Assembly (NCBI GenBank): GCA_913053875.1
Contig: CAJXGN010000018.1
Span: 1-59,807, forward strand
DNA length: 59,807 nt
Reading direction: 5' to 3'
Source of the DNA: an uncultured Agromyces sp.
GTDB taxonomy: Bacteria > Actinomycetota > Actinomycetes > Actinomycetales > Microbacteriaceae
Under the pieces are notes generated by a model, which made no database searches, was not told the origin of the DNA, and worked only from the letters and a program-made list of their open reading frames with translations. The position numbers and the translations under genes are program-made. Shown here one piece after another: positions 1 to 9,497 of the stretch. Every line of letters begins with the position of its first letter. Positions within the stretch are counted from its first letter, which is position 1.

Positions 1-44
1 CCCCGCCACGACTCCGTCCGCACCCGCACCGCCCCGGAGCATCC

Positions 45-1037
45 GTGAACGCACCCACCACCCAGGCCCCCACCGGCGCCCCGGTCGCCGACCGCGCACC
101 CGCAGGCCCGCCCTCGCCGCACGACGAGCGCCCGCCCCGCAGACGCGGTCACCGTCGCACCCCGCCCGCGCTGTGGGTGCTGCTCGTGCCGTTCCTCGCG
201 ATGTTCGCGGCATTCTTCATCGCGCCGATCGTCTACGCCATCGTCGACAGCCTGTTCACCCAGCGCTCCAGCGGTCTCGGCCTCGGCGCGCCGACCACGG
301 AGTTCGTGTTCCTCGGCAACTACGCCCGGGCACTCTCGGACCCGTCGTTCCTCGCGAGCCTCGGCAGGCTCGTCGCCTTCTCGGCGATCGAGGTGCCGCT
401 GATGGTCGCGACTGCACTGACGCTCGCGCTGCTGCTCGGCGCCGCCGCGGCACGCGCACCGCGGCTCTTCCGCGTGACCTACTTCATGCCCTACGGAGTG
501 CCGGGTGTCATCGCCGCGCTGCTCTGGGGCTTTCTCTACGTGCCTGCGACCAGCCCGGTCCTGCAGGTGCTGGGCGCGGTCGGCATCGACCTCCAACCGC
601 TCTCCAGCGAGGCAGTGCTCTTCGCGATCGCGAACATCGCGCTGTGGGGCTTCGCCGGCTACAACATGTTCATCCTGATCGCCGCCCTCGATTCCATCCC
701 CTCCGAGCTCTACGAGGCGGCTCGCATCGACGGCGCCGGCGAGTGGCGCATCGTGTGGAGCATCAAGCTCCCGCTCATCCGCCCGTCGATCGTGCTCATC
801 ACGCTGTTCACGATCATCGGGACCCTGCAGCTGTTCGTGGAGCCGCTCGTGCTCCGCCCGCTCACCACGGCGATCAGCTCCGACTACACGCCCAACCTCG
901 CCGCCTACAACCAGGCGTTCTCGCAGGGCGATCCGCACCTCGCCGCGGCGATGGCGGTGATCGTCGCGGTCCTCGCGTTCGCGTTCTCCGCGCTGTTCCT
1001 GCGGATCGTCAACCGGAAGGGGAACCGCGCATGGTGA
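45..1037 (+). CDS. Carbohydrate ABC transporter permease (MalF/UgpA type)
   Basis: Inner-membrane permease subunit of a binding-protein-dependent sugar importer, 330 aa. A proline-rich cytoplasmic N-terminus of about 40 residues precedes six predicted membrane segments, the first around residues 44-66. The EAA loop that contacts the ATPase reads EAARIDGAGEWRIVW near residue 224. The GTG start is preceded by GGAG at 36-39. The next permease starts before this gene stops (ATG inside the last codons), so the two are co-translated and probably form a heterodimer. The solute-binding protein gene is expected just upstream, outside the window. The substrate cannot be read from the sequence; neighbouring genes suggest an oligosaccharide. 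Confidence 0.95.
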   Translation: MNAPTTQAPTGAPVADRAPAGPPSPHDERPPRRRGHRRTPPALWVLLVPFLAMFAAFFIAPIVYAIVDSLFTQRSSGLGLGAPTTEFVFLGNYARALSDPSFLASLGRLVAFSAIEVPLMVATALTLALLLGAAAARAPRLFRVTYFMPYGVPGVIAALLWGFLYVPATSPVLQVLGAVGIDLQPLSSEAVLFAIANIALWGFAGYNMFILIAALDSIPSELYEAARIDGAGEWRIVWSIKLPLIRPSIVLITLFTIIGTLQLFVEPLVLRPLTTAISSDYTPNLAAYNQAFSQGDPHLAAAMAVIVAVLAFAFSALFLRIVNRKGNRAW

Positions 1038-1912
1038 CCTCGACGCGCCCCTCGACCGCCTCGCGCCGCGAGGCCTCCCGCGGATCCGTCATCGCGGTGA
1101 ACTCGGTGCTGGCCCTCTGCTCGCTCTACTTCCTGCTGCCGATCGCCTGGGTGCTCGTGGCGGCGACCAAGTCGCCGGGCGACCTCTACTCGAGCTTCGG
1201 GCTCTGGTTCTCCGACAGCCCGCAGGCGTGGCAGAACCTCGTGGCGCTCTTCACCCAGGACGACGGCGCGTTCGCGGTCTGGGTGCTGAACAGCGTGCTC
1301 TACTCGGGCGTCGGCGCACTCGTCGCCACCGTGCTCGCGACCGCCGCCGGCTATGCGTTCGCGAAGTACGCGTTCCCGGGCCGGGAGACGCTGTTCTGGG
1401 TCATCCTGGGCGGGGTGCTCGTGCCGGCGACCGTGATCGCGCTGCCGCTGTACTTCCTGCTCAACGCCGCCGAGCTGACCGGCACCTACTGGTCCGTGCT
1501 GCTGCCGAGCATGGTGAGCCCGTTCGGTGTCTACCTCGCGCGCATCCACGCCAACGCGGCAGTCCCCGACGAGGTCGTCGAGGCCGCGCGCATCGACGGC
1601 GCGGGTGACCTGCGCATCTTCGGGGCGATCGCGACCCGCATGATGACCCCGGCGATCGTGACCATCTTCCTCTTCCAGTTCGTCACGATCTGGAACAACT
1701 ACCTGCTGCCGTTGGTGATGCTGAACGACCCGCGATCCTTCCCGATCACCCTCGGACTCACCCTCTGGAACTCGCAGACCCAGCGCGACCCGCTGTTCAC
1801 CCAGCTCGTGGTGACGGGCTCGGCGGTGTCCGTGGTGCTGCTCGTGGTGCTCATGGTGTCGCTCCAGCGGTTCTGGCGGGCCGACCTGACGGCGGGCGCG
1901 ACGAAGGGCTGA
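1031..1912 (+). CDS. Carbohydrate ABC transporter permease (MalG type)
   Basis: Second permease subunit of the sugar importer, 293 aa, CUT1 family. About six membrane segments are visible, and the EAA loop reads EAARIDGAGDLRIFG near residue 183. The start at ATG 1031 overlaps the 3' end of the partner permease by 7 nt; a GTG immediately after it (1034) is an alternative. No ATPase gene follows, so this importer probably shares a general MsiK-like ATPase encoded elsewhere, as is common for actinobacterial CUT1 systems (family knowledge). It converges with the AraC regulator downstream, with only 39 bp between them. Confidence 0.95.
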   Translation: MVTSTRPSTASRREASRGSVIAVNSVLALCSLYFLLPIAWVLVAATKSPGDLYSSFGLWFSDSPQAWQNLVALFTQDDGAFAVWVLNSVLYSGVGALVATVLATAAGYAFAKYAFPGRETLFWVILGGVLVPATVIALPLYFLLNAAELTGTYWSVLLPSMVSPFGVYLARIHANAAVPDEVVEAARIDGAGDLRIFGAIATRMMTPAIVTIFLFQFVTIWNNYLLPLVMLNDPRSFPITLGLTLWNSQTQRDPLFTQLVVTGSAVSVVLLVVLMVSLQRFWRADLTAGATKG

Positions 1913-1951
1913 GCTCGTCGACGACGGGCGGATGCCTCGGGCCGGTGCCGG

Positions 1952-2884
1952 TCACCCCTTGCGGTGCTCGCGATACTCCGTCGGGCTCACTCCGTGCACG
2001 CGGCGGAACTGCCGGGAGAAGTAGAACTGATCGGCGTAGCCGACCTCGCGCGCGACCTCCGCGACCAGCAGCGACGTGGTGTCGAGCAGCGTGCGCGCCC
2101 GCGCCATCTTGAGCCCGGTGTGGTACGCCAGCACGCCGCCCCCGGTCGCGTCACGGAACAGCGCACCCAGGTGCGAGGGTGAGACGCCGACCAGCCGAGC
2201 CAGCTCGGAGACGGGGATGCTGCCGTCGACGCGATCTTCCAGGTAGCGCATCGCGCGCTCGAGCGGTTCGCCCTGCTCGGGGAGGCGTCGGTCGACCGCG
2301 AGCTGCGTCATGAGGCGCCAGGCCATGCCGGCAGTGGCGAGCAGGCGCGCCGGCGACTGGTCGCGCTCGAGCGACGACGCGATCTCGTCGAGCATCGCGG
2401 TCACGCGGTCGACGCCGCGGAGGGAGATCGTCGGCCGCGAGGCATCCGCCCCGGTCACCTGCCAGAGGTCGGCCAGGTCGGTGCCGCGCAGGTGGCACCA
2501 CCAGATCGTCCACGGATCGGCCTCGTCGGCGCCGTAGGCGTGCGGCGTGCCCGCAGGAACCAGCACCGCCGTCGCCGGGCCGACCCGGGTGCGCACGCCG
2601 CCGACGTCGACCCACCCGCCGCCGGTCGTGCAGACGAGCACGATCGCCTCGGCGGCTCCGCGCGGTCGCACGCGCAGGTGCCGGTCGGCGTGCGGGAAGC
2701 ATCCAGCGTCGGTGACCAGCAACCGACGGGTCACGGGTTGCTCGAGCGCGTCGGCGACCAGCGGCCTCGGCACCACGACGAGGCGCTGCCCGGCGAACCC
2801 CTCCCGCCGCTCGTTCGCGAACGTCTCCACCACCCCATCTTCGCACGCCGTCGAATCGTCCATCCGGTGCCGACGAACACCCAT
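1952..2884 (-). CDS. AraC family transcriptional regulator
   Basis: Transcription factor of 310 aa with an N-terminal cupin-like sugar-sensing domain (roughly residues 30-170; the stretch VGPATAVLVPAGTPHAYG is typical) and a C-terminal double helix-turn-helix (about 210-305) ending in the AraC signature YADQFYFSRQFRRVHGVSP. It is divergent from the DUF5107 gene and convergent with the ABC permeases, so it probably controls one or both. The start is uncertain: ATG 2884 is used here, but an internal ATG seven codons later (2863) would leave a more usual spacer to the divergent promoter. Confidence 0.88.
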   Translation of the reverse strand: MGVRRHRMDDSTACEDGVVETFANERREGFAGQRLVVVPRPLVADALEQPVTRRLLVTDAGCFPHADRHLRVRPRGAAEAIVLVCTTGGGWVDVGGVRTRVGPATAVLVPAGTPHAYGADEADPWTIWWCHLRGTDLADLWQVTGADASRPTISLRGVDRVTAMLDEIASSLERDQSPARLLATAGMAWRLMTQLAVDRRLPEQGEPLERAMRYLEDRVDGSIPVSELARLVGVSPSHLGALFRDATGGGVLAYHTGLKMARARTLLDTTSLLVAEVAREVGYADQFYFSRQFRRVHGVSPTEYREHRKG

Positions 2885-2906
2885 GTCTCGCGCATGGCCG
2901 CGCGAC

Positions 2907-2912
2907 TACCGT
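2907..2912 (+). promoter_or_regulatory. -10 box (TACCGT) of a leaderless promoter
   Basis: TACCGT lies 6 nt upstream of GTG 2919 with no Shine-Dalgarno sequence between. This is the actinobacterial TAnnnT -10 placed so that the transcript would begin at or next to the start codon. It supports GTG 2919 rather than the upstream in-frame ATG 2883. Confidence 0.5.
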
Positions 2913-2918
2913 GGTGAC

Positions 2919-5900
2919 GTGACCAGCCCAGCGCCGAGCCGAATCGACCTGCCCGCTCCCCCGGCCGACCAGGCCGGCATCCTCGAGGCGGGCGGCGTCG
3001 CCTGCTGGGAGGAGCCGCTCGTGATCGACACGTACGAGCCCGCAGCGCCCGATCGCTTCCCCCAGTTCCTCGACCGCCGCGTGTACCAGGGTTCCTCCGG
3101 CCGGGTGTACCCCATGCCGTTCACCGACCGCATCTCCGACACGAAGGCGCCGCGCGCCTGGAGGGCGATCCACCTCGAGAATCGCTGGGTGCGGCTCGTG
3201 CTGCTGCCCGAGCTCGGCGGGCGCATCCACATCGGCTACGACAAGAGCGCGGGCTACGACTTCTTCTACCGCAACAACGTGATCAAGCCCGCGCTCGTGG
3301 GCCTCGCGGGGCCGTGGGTCTCGGGAGGGGTCGAGTTCAACTGGCCGCAGCACCATCGGCCGGCGACCTTCCTTCCGGTCGAGACGTGCGTGCAGCGCGA
3401 CGGGGACGACGAGGTGACCGTCTGGCACAGCGACATCGACCCGCTGCAGCGGATGCGCGCGCGGCACGGCGTGCGCCTCCGCGGCGACTCCGCGGTGATC
3501 GAGGTCGAGGCGCGCCTCACCAACCGCACCGATGTTCCGCAGACCTTCCTGTGGTGGGCGAACGTCGCCGCCCGAGCACACGCGCAGTACCAGTCGTTCT
3601 TCCCGACCGACGTGCGTTTCGTGGCCGACCACGCCCGCCGGGCGATCAGCGCGTTCCCACGCGCCGACCGCCCGTACTACGGCGTCGACTATCCGGCGCT
3701 CGCCGAGGAGACGCCGGATGCGGACCGCATCGACGTGTACGCGAACATCCCGGTGCCGACCTCGTACATGGTCACCGACACCGCCGACGACTTCTTCGGC
3801 GGGTACGACCACGAGGCCGACGCGGGGTTCGTGCACTGGGCCGACCGCGCGATCGCGCCGGGCAAGAAGCAGTGGACCTGGGGCGACGGCGAGCTCGGGC
3901 ACGCCTGGGACCGCCACCTCACCGATGGCGATGGCCCGTACGTCGAGCTGATGGCCGGGGTCTTCACCGACAACCAGCCCGACTTCGCCTGGCTCCGTCC
4001 CGGCGAGACCCGCAGTTTCCGCCAGCTCTGGTACCCGATCCAGCGGATCGGACCGGCCGTGCAGGCGACCCCCGACGCGGCCGTCGGGGTGACGGTCGCG
4101 GGCGGGATCGCGCGTGTCGGGGTCGCGACGACCGCGCCGCACGACGCGGTCGAGGTCGTCGTGCGCGAGGGCGGGGCCGAGCTCTGCCGGCGCGTCGTGT
4201 CGATCGCACCCGACTCGCCGTTGATCGCAGACGTGCCGACGGACGCCCCCGGGCGGGACGACCTCGTCGTAGACGTTCGTGTGGACGGACGCGAGCTGGT
4301 GCGCTGGGCTGCTCACGCCCAGGCGCCGGGAGAGCCCTGGGTCGCCACCGAGCCGGAGCCGCCCGCGGCGATCGCGGGCGTCGACGAGCTCGTCCAGACG
4401 GGGGTGCACCTCGTGCAGTACCGCCACCCGACCCGACCCGCCGAACCCTACTTCGAGGAGGCGATCCGCCGCGACCCCGGCGATGCGAGGGCCCGGCTCG
4501 AGCTCGCGCGGCTGGCGTTCCGGCGCGGTGAGTACGAGACCGCGCTCGCACATCTGGAACGCTCGATCGCGCGCGTCACCCGGCGCAACCTCAACCCCGA
4601 GCACGGAGACGCCCACCTGCTGCTCGGCCTCGTGCTCGAACGGCTCGCACGCGACGCCGAGGCGGACGACGCGTTCGGGAAGGCGGGATGGGACGGTTCG
4701 CTCGCGCTGCCCGCGACACTCGGCCGAGCCCGGATCGCGCAGCGCGCCGGCCGCGCCGAGCGCGCGCTCGAACACGCGGACGCTGCGCTCGCGGCCGCGC
4801 CGCGCAGCAGCGCCGCGGTCGCCGCACGTGTCATCGCGCTGCGGGCGCTCGCTCGGGCCGGCGCCGCGGAGACGCTGCTCGCCACGGCCCGCACCGACGA
4901 CCCGCAGGACCCCCTGCTCGCCGCCCTCGACGATGCGCTCGACCCGCTCGACCCACGGACCCTGCTGTTGATGGCGCACGAGCTCCACCGCGCGGGCGAC
5001 CGGAACCGCGGGATCTCGCTCGCCCGTCGTGCCGCGGCGACCGGCGCGAGTGCGTTCGGCAACCCGGCACCCCTCGCCGGATACGCCGAGGCGGCCTTCC
5101 TCGACGCAGCCGGCGAAGGCGACGCCGCCGCTGCCGCGCGAGCGCGGGCCCGCGGCGCCGACCCGTCGCTGGCATTTCCCGCGGGCCTCGACGACCTGGA
5201 CGTTCTGCGCGCCGCGCTCGCGGCGGACGGCGATGATGCGCGCGCGACGGCGTACCTCGGATGCTGGCTGCTCGACGCCGGCCGCACCACCGACGCGCGG
5301 GACGCCCTCGCCCACGCGACCGAAACCGGCATCGCAGACCCGATCGCCTGGCGGAACCTCGCCATCGCGATCGTCAACGGCGGCGGAGCACTCGCAGACG
5401 CCGATCGCGCGTACCTGGGTGCGCTGAGGCTCGCACCTCGCGATCCGCGACTGGTGGTCGAACGCGACCAGCTGCTCGCGCTGCAGGGGGCGACGCCCGC
5501 CGACCGACTGGCCGCGATCGAGTCCGCGGGTCCGGACGCCCTCGTGCGCGACGACCTCGCGATCGCCTACGCGGAACTGCTCGTGGACCTCGAGCGCGCA
5601 CGCGACGCCCTGGAGTTCCTGTCGTCCCGCCCGTTCCAGCCGTTCGAGGGAGGCGAGGGGCGGGTCATCGCAGCCTTCGACCGGGCGAGCTGCGCCGTGG
5701 CACGCGAACTCCTCGGGACCGACCCCGACGCGGCGGCGCTGCTCCTCGCCGAGGGCCTGGCCGTTCCGGAGCACCTGGGCGAGGGGCGGCACCCGGCAGA
5801 CACGCCCGCCGAACGGCTCGTGCTGCTCGGCGATGCCGAGCACGCGGCGGGGCGCACCGAGGCCGCTCGCGCCGCGTGGGCGGCTGCCCGCGACGGCGGC

Positions 5901-6218
5901 GGACCGCGCGCCGTCGCTGCACGTCCCGCAGACGAGGTCTACGCGTGGGTGGGCATCGCTCACCTTCGACTCGACGAGCACGATCTGGCCACGCGCGTGT
6001 TCGACGAACTCGACCTGCGGGCGGACGAGCTCGAGAATGCCCCGGACACCGTGGACTACTTCGCCACCTCCCTGCCGGAGCTGCTGCTGTTCGACATCGA
6101 CACGGCCGACCGTCGGCGCAGCCAGGCCGCTCGCCTGCGGGCGCTGGCCGACGCAGGCCGCGCCGAGCCCTCCGGCCCGCCATCCCGGTCGGCCGTACCG
6201 CACGGAGTCGGCGCATGA
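2919..6218 (+). CDS. DUF5107 domain protein with long TPR region
   Basis: Large cytoplasmic protein of 1099 aa with no signal peptide. The first ~400 residues match the DUF5107 family, which has an aldose-1-epimerase/galactose-mutarotase-like beta-sandwich fold; recognisable stretches are LENRWVRLVLLPELGGRIH near residue 88 and GVEFNWPQHHRP near 136. From about residue 500 to the end it consists of alanine-rich helical TPR-type repeats (for example PYFEEAIRRDPGDARARLEL). The family is associated with carbohydrate processing but its reaction is not established. The start codon was chosen from the leaderless promoter. The stop overlaps the ATG of the cellulase-like gene (ATGA), so the two are translationally coupled. 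Start uncertainty: ATG 2883 is in frame. Confidence 0.9.
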   Translation: MTSPAPSRIDLPAPPADQAGILEAGGVACWEEPLVIDTYEPAAPDRFPQFLDRRVYQGSSGRVYPMPFTDRISDTKAPRAWRAIHLENRWVRLVLLPELGGRIHIGYDKSAGYDFFYRNNVIKPALVGLAGPWVSGGVEFNWPQHHRPATFLPVETCVQRDGDDEVTVWHSDIDPLQRMRARHGVRLRGDSAVIEVEARLTNRTDVPQTFLWWANVAARAHAQYQSFFPTDVRFVADHARRAISAFPRADRPYYGVDYPALAEETPDADRIDVYANIPVPTSYMVTDTADDFFGGYDHEADAGFVHWADRAIAPGKKQWTWGDGELGHAWDRHLTDGDGPYVELMAGVFTDNQPDFAWLRPGETRSFRQLWYPIQRIGPAVQATPDAAVGVTVAGGIARVGVATTAPHDAVEVVVREGGAELCRRVVSIAPDSPLIADVPTDAPGRDDLVVDVRVDGRELVRWAAHAQAPGEPWVATEPEPPAAIAGVDELVQTGVHLVQYRHPTRPAEPYFEEAIRRDPGDARARLELARLAFRRGEYETALAHLERSIARVTRRNLNPEHGDAHLLLGLVLERLARDAEADDAFGKAGWDGSLALPATLGRARIAQRAGRAERALEHADAALAAAPRSSAAVAARVIALRALARAGAAETLLATARTDDPQDPLLAALDDALDPLDPRTLLLMAHELHRAGDRNRGISLARRAAATGASAFGNPAPLAGYAEAAFLDAAGEGDAAAAARARARGADPSLAFPAGLDDLDVLRAALAADGDDARATAYLGCWLLDAGRTTDARDALAHATETGIADPIAWRNLAIAIVNGGGALADADRAYLGALRLAPRDPRLVVERDQLLALQGATPADRLAAIESAGPDALVRDDLAIAYAELLVDLERARDALEFLSSRPFQPFEGGEGRVIAAFDRASCAVARELLGTDPDAAALLLAEGLAVPEHLGEGRHPADTPAERLVLLGDAEHAAGRTEAARAAWAAARDGGGPRAVAARPADEVYAWVGIAHLRLDEHDLATRVFDELDLRADELENAPDTVDYFATSLPELLLFDIDTADRRRSQAARLRALADAGRAEPSGPPSRSAVPHGVGA

Positions 6219-7507
6219 GCGACCGCTACCTCGGCACCCCGGCCATGCCGCCGGCACGATCGACACCGTCCGGCGGCGTCGCCGGACGGTTGGCGATCTG
6301 CCTCTGGGACTTCTCCTGGTACACCCGCGCGGGCGCGGGCGAGCCGTACGAGGACGTCGACCGTGCCATGGCCGATACGGCCGCACTCGGCTACCACGCG
6401 GTGCGAATCTGCGCCGCACCGCTGTTGCTCGCCGGCGAACTCGGACTCGACGAGATCGCCGCGGAGCTGCGCATCGAGGGTCTCGGCACGGCCCCCGACG
6501 GGCTGCCCTACGGGCGCGGCACGCGTTGGTACGACGTGACCGGCGGCTACGCGATCGACCTGCGGGCACGACTGCACGAGCTCCTCGACGCTGCGCGCCG
6601 CCACGGCATGCGCGTCATCCTCGCGAGCTGGGAGTACCAGCAGTCTCCCGCCTTCGCGGCCGACCGACGCTGGTTCGACGCCATCGATGCGGTTCCGCTC
6701 GCCGCCCGGCACGACGTGCTCGCCGCGGCCTGGGACCGGCTGCTGTCGGAGATCCGCGGCTGGGGCCTGACCGACGTGGTGGCGTTCGTCGAACTGCACA
6801 ACGAAGTCGACTTCTCGATCCTCCCGCCGCTCGCGGGTGCGGGCGAGACAGCGCTCGCCCGGCTCCGCGCCCGCCACCCGGGCACGCGGGTCACGGCGAG
6901 CTTCGGCAAGCCGCCCCACCTCGCGATGCACGCCATGCCCGGCGAGCTCGACGTCATCCAGGCGCACGTGTACAGCTACGGCGTGCTCGACGCACTGCAA
7001 CGGCGAATCGACATCCGTTCGGAAGGCTCCGAGGGATTCCCGAACGCGGCGCTCCGCGACCTGCTCCGAGACGACGCACCGACGCCCGCCGCATACGGCC
7101 GACCGGTCGCATGGAAGCTCGCGGCGACCGTGGTGACCGACCAGATGGTCTACGGGTACGACTGGATCGACCCCGAGCGTTGGGACTCGTGGCTCGACGC
7201 CCACTACGAACCCCACCACGAGGTGATGCTCCGCGAGATCGAGTCGCGCGTGATCGCGATCGCCGCCTGGGCTCATCACTGCGGCGTTCCCGCGGTGATC
7301 GGCGAAGGCTGGGTCGGCTACACGCCGCTGCACGGCCGCTTCGAGGAGGGCCGGCGTGGGCTGGAACTCGCGGAGCACGGCATTCGCACCGCCCTCGCAT
7401 GGGGCGTCTGGGGTGTCGTGCCCTGCTCGAACGCCGCCCCGCACCATCCGATGTGGTCGGATGCGGCCTGGCAGCGCCGCATCACGGCACTCGTCTCCGA
7501 GGCGTAG
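6215..7507 (+). CDS. Cellulase-like (GH-A type TIM barrel) protein
   Basis: Protein of 430 aa resembling the sugar-binding cellulase-like family, a (beta/alpha)8 glycosidase fold. The acid/base-like motif VAFVELHNEVDFS near residue 193 matches the Asn-Glu of clan GH-A, and a second acidic candidate is in VIGEGWVGYTPLH near residue 363. No signal peptide is visible, so it should act in the cytoplasm on an imported oligosaccharide or glycoside. It starts at an ATG overlapping the DUF5107 stop codon. The two are probably one functional unit; the real substrate is unknown. It ends convergently with the Gfo/Idh gene, 23 bp away. Confidence 0.85.
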   Translation: MSDRYLGTPAMPPARSTPSGGVAGRLAICLWDFSWYTRAGAGEPYEDVDRAMADTAALGYHAVRICAAPLLLAGELGLDEIAAELRIEGLGTAPDGLPYGRGTRWYDVTGGYAIDLRARLHELLDAARRHGMRVILASWEYQQSPAFAADRRWFDAIDAVPLAARHDVLAAAWDRLLSEIRGWGLTDVVAFVELHNEVDFSILPPLAGAGETALARLRARHPGTRVTASFGKPPHLAMHAMPGELDVIQAHVYSYGVLDALQRRIDIRSEGSEGFPNAALRDLLRDDAPTPAAYGRPVAWKLAATVVTDQMVYGYDWIDPERWDSWLDAHYEPHHEVMLREIESRVIAIAAWAHHCGVPAVIGEGWVGYTPLHGRFEEGRRGLELAEHGIRTALAWGVWGVVPCSNAAPHHPMWSDAAWQRRITALVSEA

Positions 7508-7530
7508 GCTGCACGCTCCGGGGCGACGGC

Positions 7531-8625
7531 TCAGGCGCCCGGTCGACGCTCGGTCACGGGGCTCTCGAGGCTCGCCAGGCGCGCCGCGTCCTCGCGCAGC
7601 GACTCGGGCGTGACGAGGGCGCCGTCGTGCGCGGCGGACGAGTAGATCGCGGTGACGAGCTCGAACGAGCGGCCCGGGGCGGTCGCGGTGGCGGGCAGTT
7701 CGTCGCCCGAGGCGAACGCGGCGTACGCGTCGCGCAGCAGCGGCAGGTGCCCGCTCGGCTCCTCCACGCCCGGCAGCGCCCAGCTCGCGACCTCGGCCTC
7801 GTCGACGCCCGGGGCGGGCGTGATGCGCCAGTGGTCGTGCCCGTGCCCGTAGAGGTGGTCGACCGTGATGGTCGCCTGCTCGGTGTCGATGCGGATCGAG
7901 CTCGTCTCGCGCGGCGACACCGCGCTCGTGATCACCTGCGCGACGGCGCCGTTCGCGAACCCGACGGTCGCGGTCGAGACGTCCTCGGTCTCCGTCTCGC
8001 GGTCGAGGCGCCAGAGGTCGCCGCGCACGCTGGTCCAGTCACCGAGCAGCCAGGCGAGCAGGTCGATCTGGTGGATGCCGTGGCCGAGCGTCGGCCCGCC
8101 GCCCTCGGTGGCCCACTTGCCGCGCCACGGCACCGCGAAGTACGCCGGGTCGCGGTACCAGAGCGTCTGGCAGGTCGCGACGAGCGTGCGGCCGAACGCG
8201 CCCGACGAGAGCAGCGACTGCACGTGCGCGGCCGCGGTGCCGGTGCGCTGCTGGAACACGACGACGAGGCGGCGGTCGTTGCGCTCGGCGGCGGCGGTCA
8301 TCTCGTCGAGCTGCGCGAGCGACAGCGCTGCGGGCTTCTCGCACACCACGTGCACCCCGGCGTCGAGCGCGGCCACCGCCTGCTCGGCGTGCACGACGGG
8401 CGGCGTACAGACGTGCAGCACGTCGGGTCGCGCCTCGGCGAGCATGGTCGCGAGATCCTCGTAGACGGCCTCGGCGCCGAACTTCTCGGCGAACCCGTCG
8501 GCGGCCTCGCGCACCTGGTCGGCGACGCCGACGATGGGCACGCCGAGCTCGCGCAGCGACTCCGCGTGGGCGTGGGCGATGGCGCCGGTGCCGACGATCG
8601 CGGCTCGGAGCGAGGTGGTGGTCAT
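7531..8625 (-). CDS. Gfo/Idh/MocA family oxidoreductase
   Basis: NAD(P)-dependent sugar or cyclitol dehydrogenase family protein, 364 aa. The Rossmann motif GTGAIAHAHAES lies near residue 12 and the conserved EKP triad (CEKPAA) near residue 97. A His-containing substrate segment, LGHGIHQIDLLAWLLGD, is visible near residue 185. Last gene of a leftward three-gene operon; its ATG overlaps the stop of the cupin gene, and a GAAGGG ribosome site lies just upstream. Role inferred: oxidation or redox epimerisation of the sugar handled by the DUF6807/cupin partners. Confidence 0.9.
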   Translation of the reverse strand: MTTTSLRAAIVGTGAIAHAHAESLRELGVPIVGVADQVREAADGFAEKFGAEAVYEDLATMLAEARPDVLHVCTPPVVHAEQAVAALDAGVHVVCEKPAALSLAQLDEMTAAAERNDRRLVVVFQQRTGTAAAHVQSLLSSGAFGRTLVATCQTLWYRDPAYFAVPWRGKWATEGGGPTLGHGIHQIDLLAWLLGDWTSVRGDLWRLDRETETEDVSTATVGFANGAVAQVITSAVSPRETSSIRIDTEQATITVDHLYGHGHDHWRITPAPGVDEAEVASWALPGVEEPSGHLPLLRDAYAAFASGDELPATATAPGRSFELVTAIYSSAAHDGALVTPESLREDAARLASLESPVTERRPGA

Positions 8626-9497
8626 GCGGGGTTCCCTTCGGTGCGGGTTCGGCGGGTTCGTGTCCGAGACCCGTCAGAAACCTGCGTTCCCAGCGCTGGG
8701 AACGCAGTTTCTTGACGGGTCTCGGATGCCTCGGCGAGAGTGAGCCCGCTCAGGTCGACGAGGTCGCCGGGCTCGTAGCGGTGCAGGCGCCCGCACATGC
8801 CGAACGCCGGCTCGGCGGGGCGGGTCGCGATGCGGCCGTCTGCGAGGTGTGCGGCGTCGCCGGTCGTTAGCGCGGCGAGTTGCGCGTCGGTCGCGGCGGC
8901 GATGCGGGCGACGGACGCCTCCCAGAGCGCCCGCCACGATTCTGCACGCGGTGCGACCAGCGCCCCGGCACGCCCGTACAGCCGACGCAGCGCCTCGGCG
9001 TCGACGTCGCCGTCGGGCCTGCGGAGCGCCGCGAACCCGGCGACGGCGTGGTCTCGGCGGCGCATCGCGGCGGCGAGTCGGTCGGCTTCGGGGGCATCCG
9101 CCCCGGGCAGTGCCGCGGCGGCTGCGTACGCGTCGGCGTCGGCGAGCACGTCGTCGGGGAAGGTCATGACCGCGTCGCCCGCCTCGGGCAGCCCGGCGTT
9201 CTGCATGACGACCCGCACCGAGAGCCCGCCGCGGTTGATCGCGCGATGGATCACGCCGGGCGAGAACCAGACCACGTCGCCCGGCGCGAGCGGCGTCTCG
9301 CGGAACCCGCTCGCGTCGATCGTCTGCACCGCACCCTCGCCCGCGACGACCACGTACGCCTCGCTCGAGACGGTGTGCAGGTGCGGCGTGCCGCCCGCGA
9401 GCCCGTCGGGCGCGACGCCGTCGTACACGTCGAGCCGGCTGACCGAGGTACCGCCGGGGAAGTCGGGGCGGGGCGCGCCCGTGGCATCCGTCGTCAT
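8622..9497 (-). CDS. Cupin-domain protein with palindrome-derived C-terminus
   Basis: Protein of 291 aa. Residues ~15-115 form a cupin: THLHTVSSEAYVVVAGEG supplies the typical metal-binding H/E residues and GDVVWFSPGVIHRAIN the second motif. Residues ~130-250 are helical and unassigned. The last ~30 residues are encoded by a palindromic repeat (8664-8725) plus an arginine-rich tail, so the natural stop was probably lost when the element inserted. The frame now runs into the next gene and overlaps its ATG. The ATG start overlaps the DUF6807 stop. A sugar-binding or isomerase function in the operon is plausible but not shown. Confidence 0.85.
   Translation of the reverse strand: MTTDATGAPRPDFPGGTSVSRLDVYDGVAPDGLAGGTPHLHTVSSEAYVVVAGEGAVQTIDASGFRETPLAPGDVVWFSPGVIHRAINRGGLSVRVVMQNAGLPEAGDAVMTFPDDVLADADAYAAAAALPGADAPEADRLAAAMRRRDHAVAGFAALRRPDGDVDAEALRRLYGRAGALVAPRAESWRALWEASVARIAAATDAQLAALTTGDAAHLADGRIATRPAEPAFGMCGRLHRYEPGDLVDLSGLTLAEASETRQETAFPALGTQVSDGSRTRTRRTRTEGNPA
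8664..8725. repeat. Palindromic element copy A (in cupin gene 3' end)
   Basis: Near-perfect inverted repeat with two ~31-nt arms and no loop. The outer arms read CCGAGACCCGTC and GACGGGTCTCGG; the inner core is GCGTTCCCAGCGCTGGGAACGC. Arms differ only by a small shift in the GAAAC/GTTTC part. It is translated as the C-terminus of the cupin protein. Copies B (11266-11325) and C (58777-58834) share the arms; C also shares the core. Confidence 0.9.

Noticed and set aside
2151..6569. A 1472-codon open frame antisense to the DUF5107 gene, and similar long antisense frames (for example 12210-13637 minus, 43591-46164 plus)
   Set aside because: High GC removes stop codons from alternative frames. 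These translations are Arg/Gly/Ala-rich with no family signature and lie opposite well-supported genes.
7503..7512. TAGGCT box suggesting a promoter at 7505 (and likewise at 29141)
   Set aside because: In both cases the TAG is the stop codon of the upstream gene and no rightward gene follows; the next gene converges.
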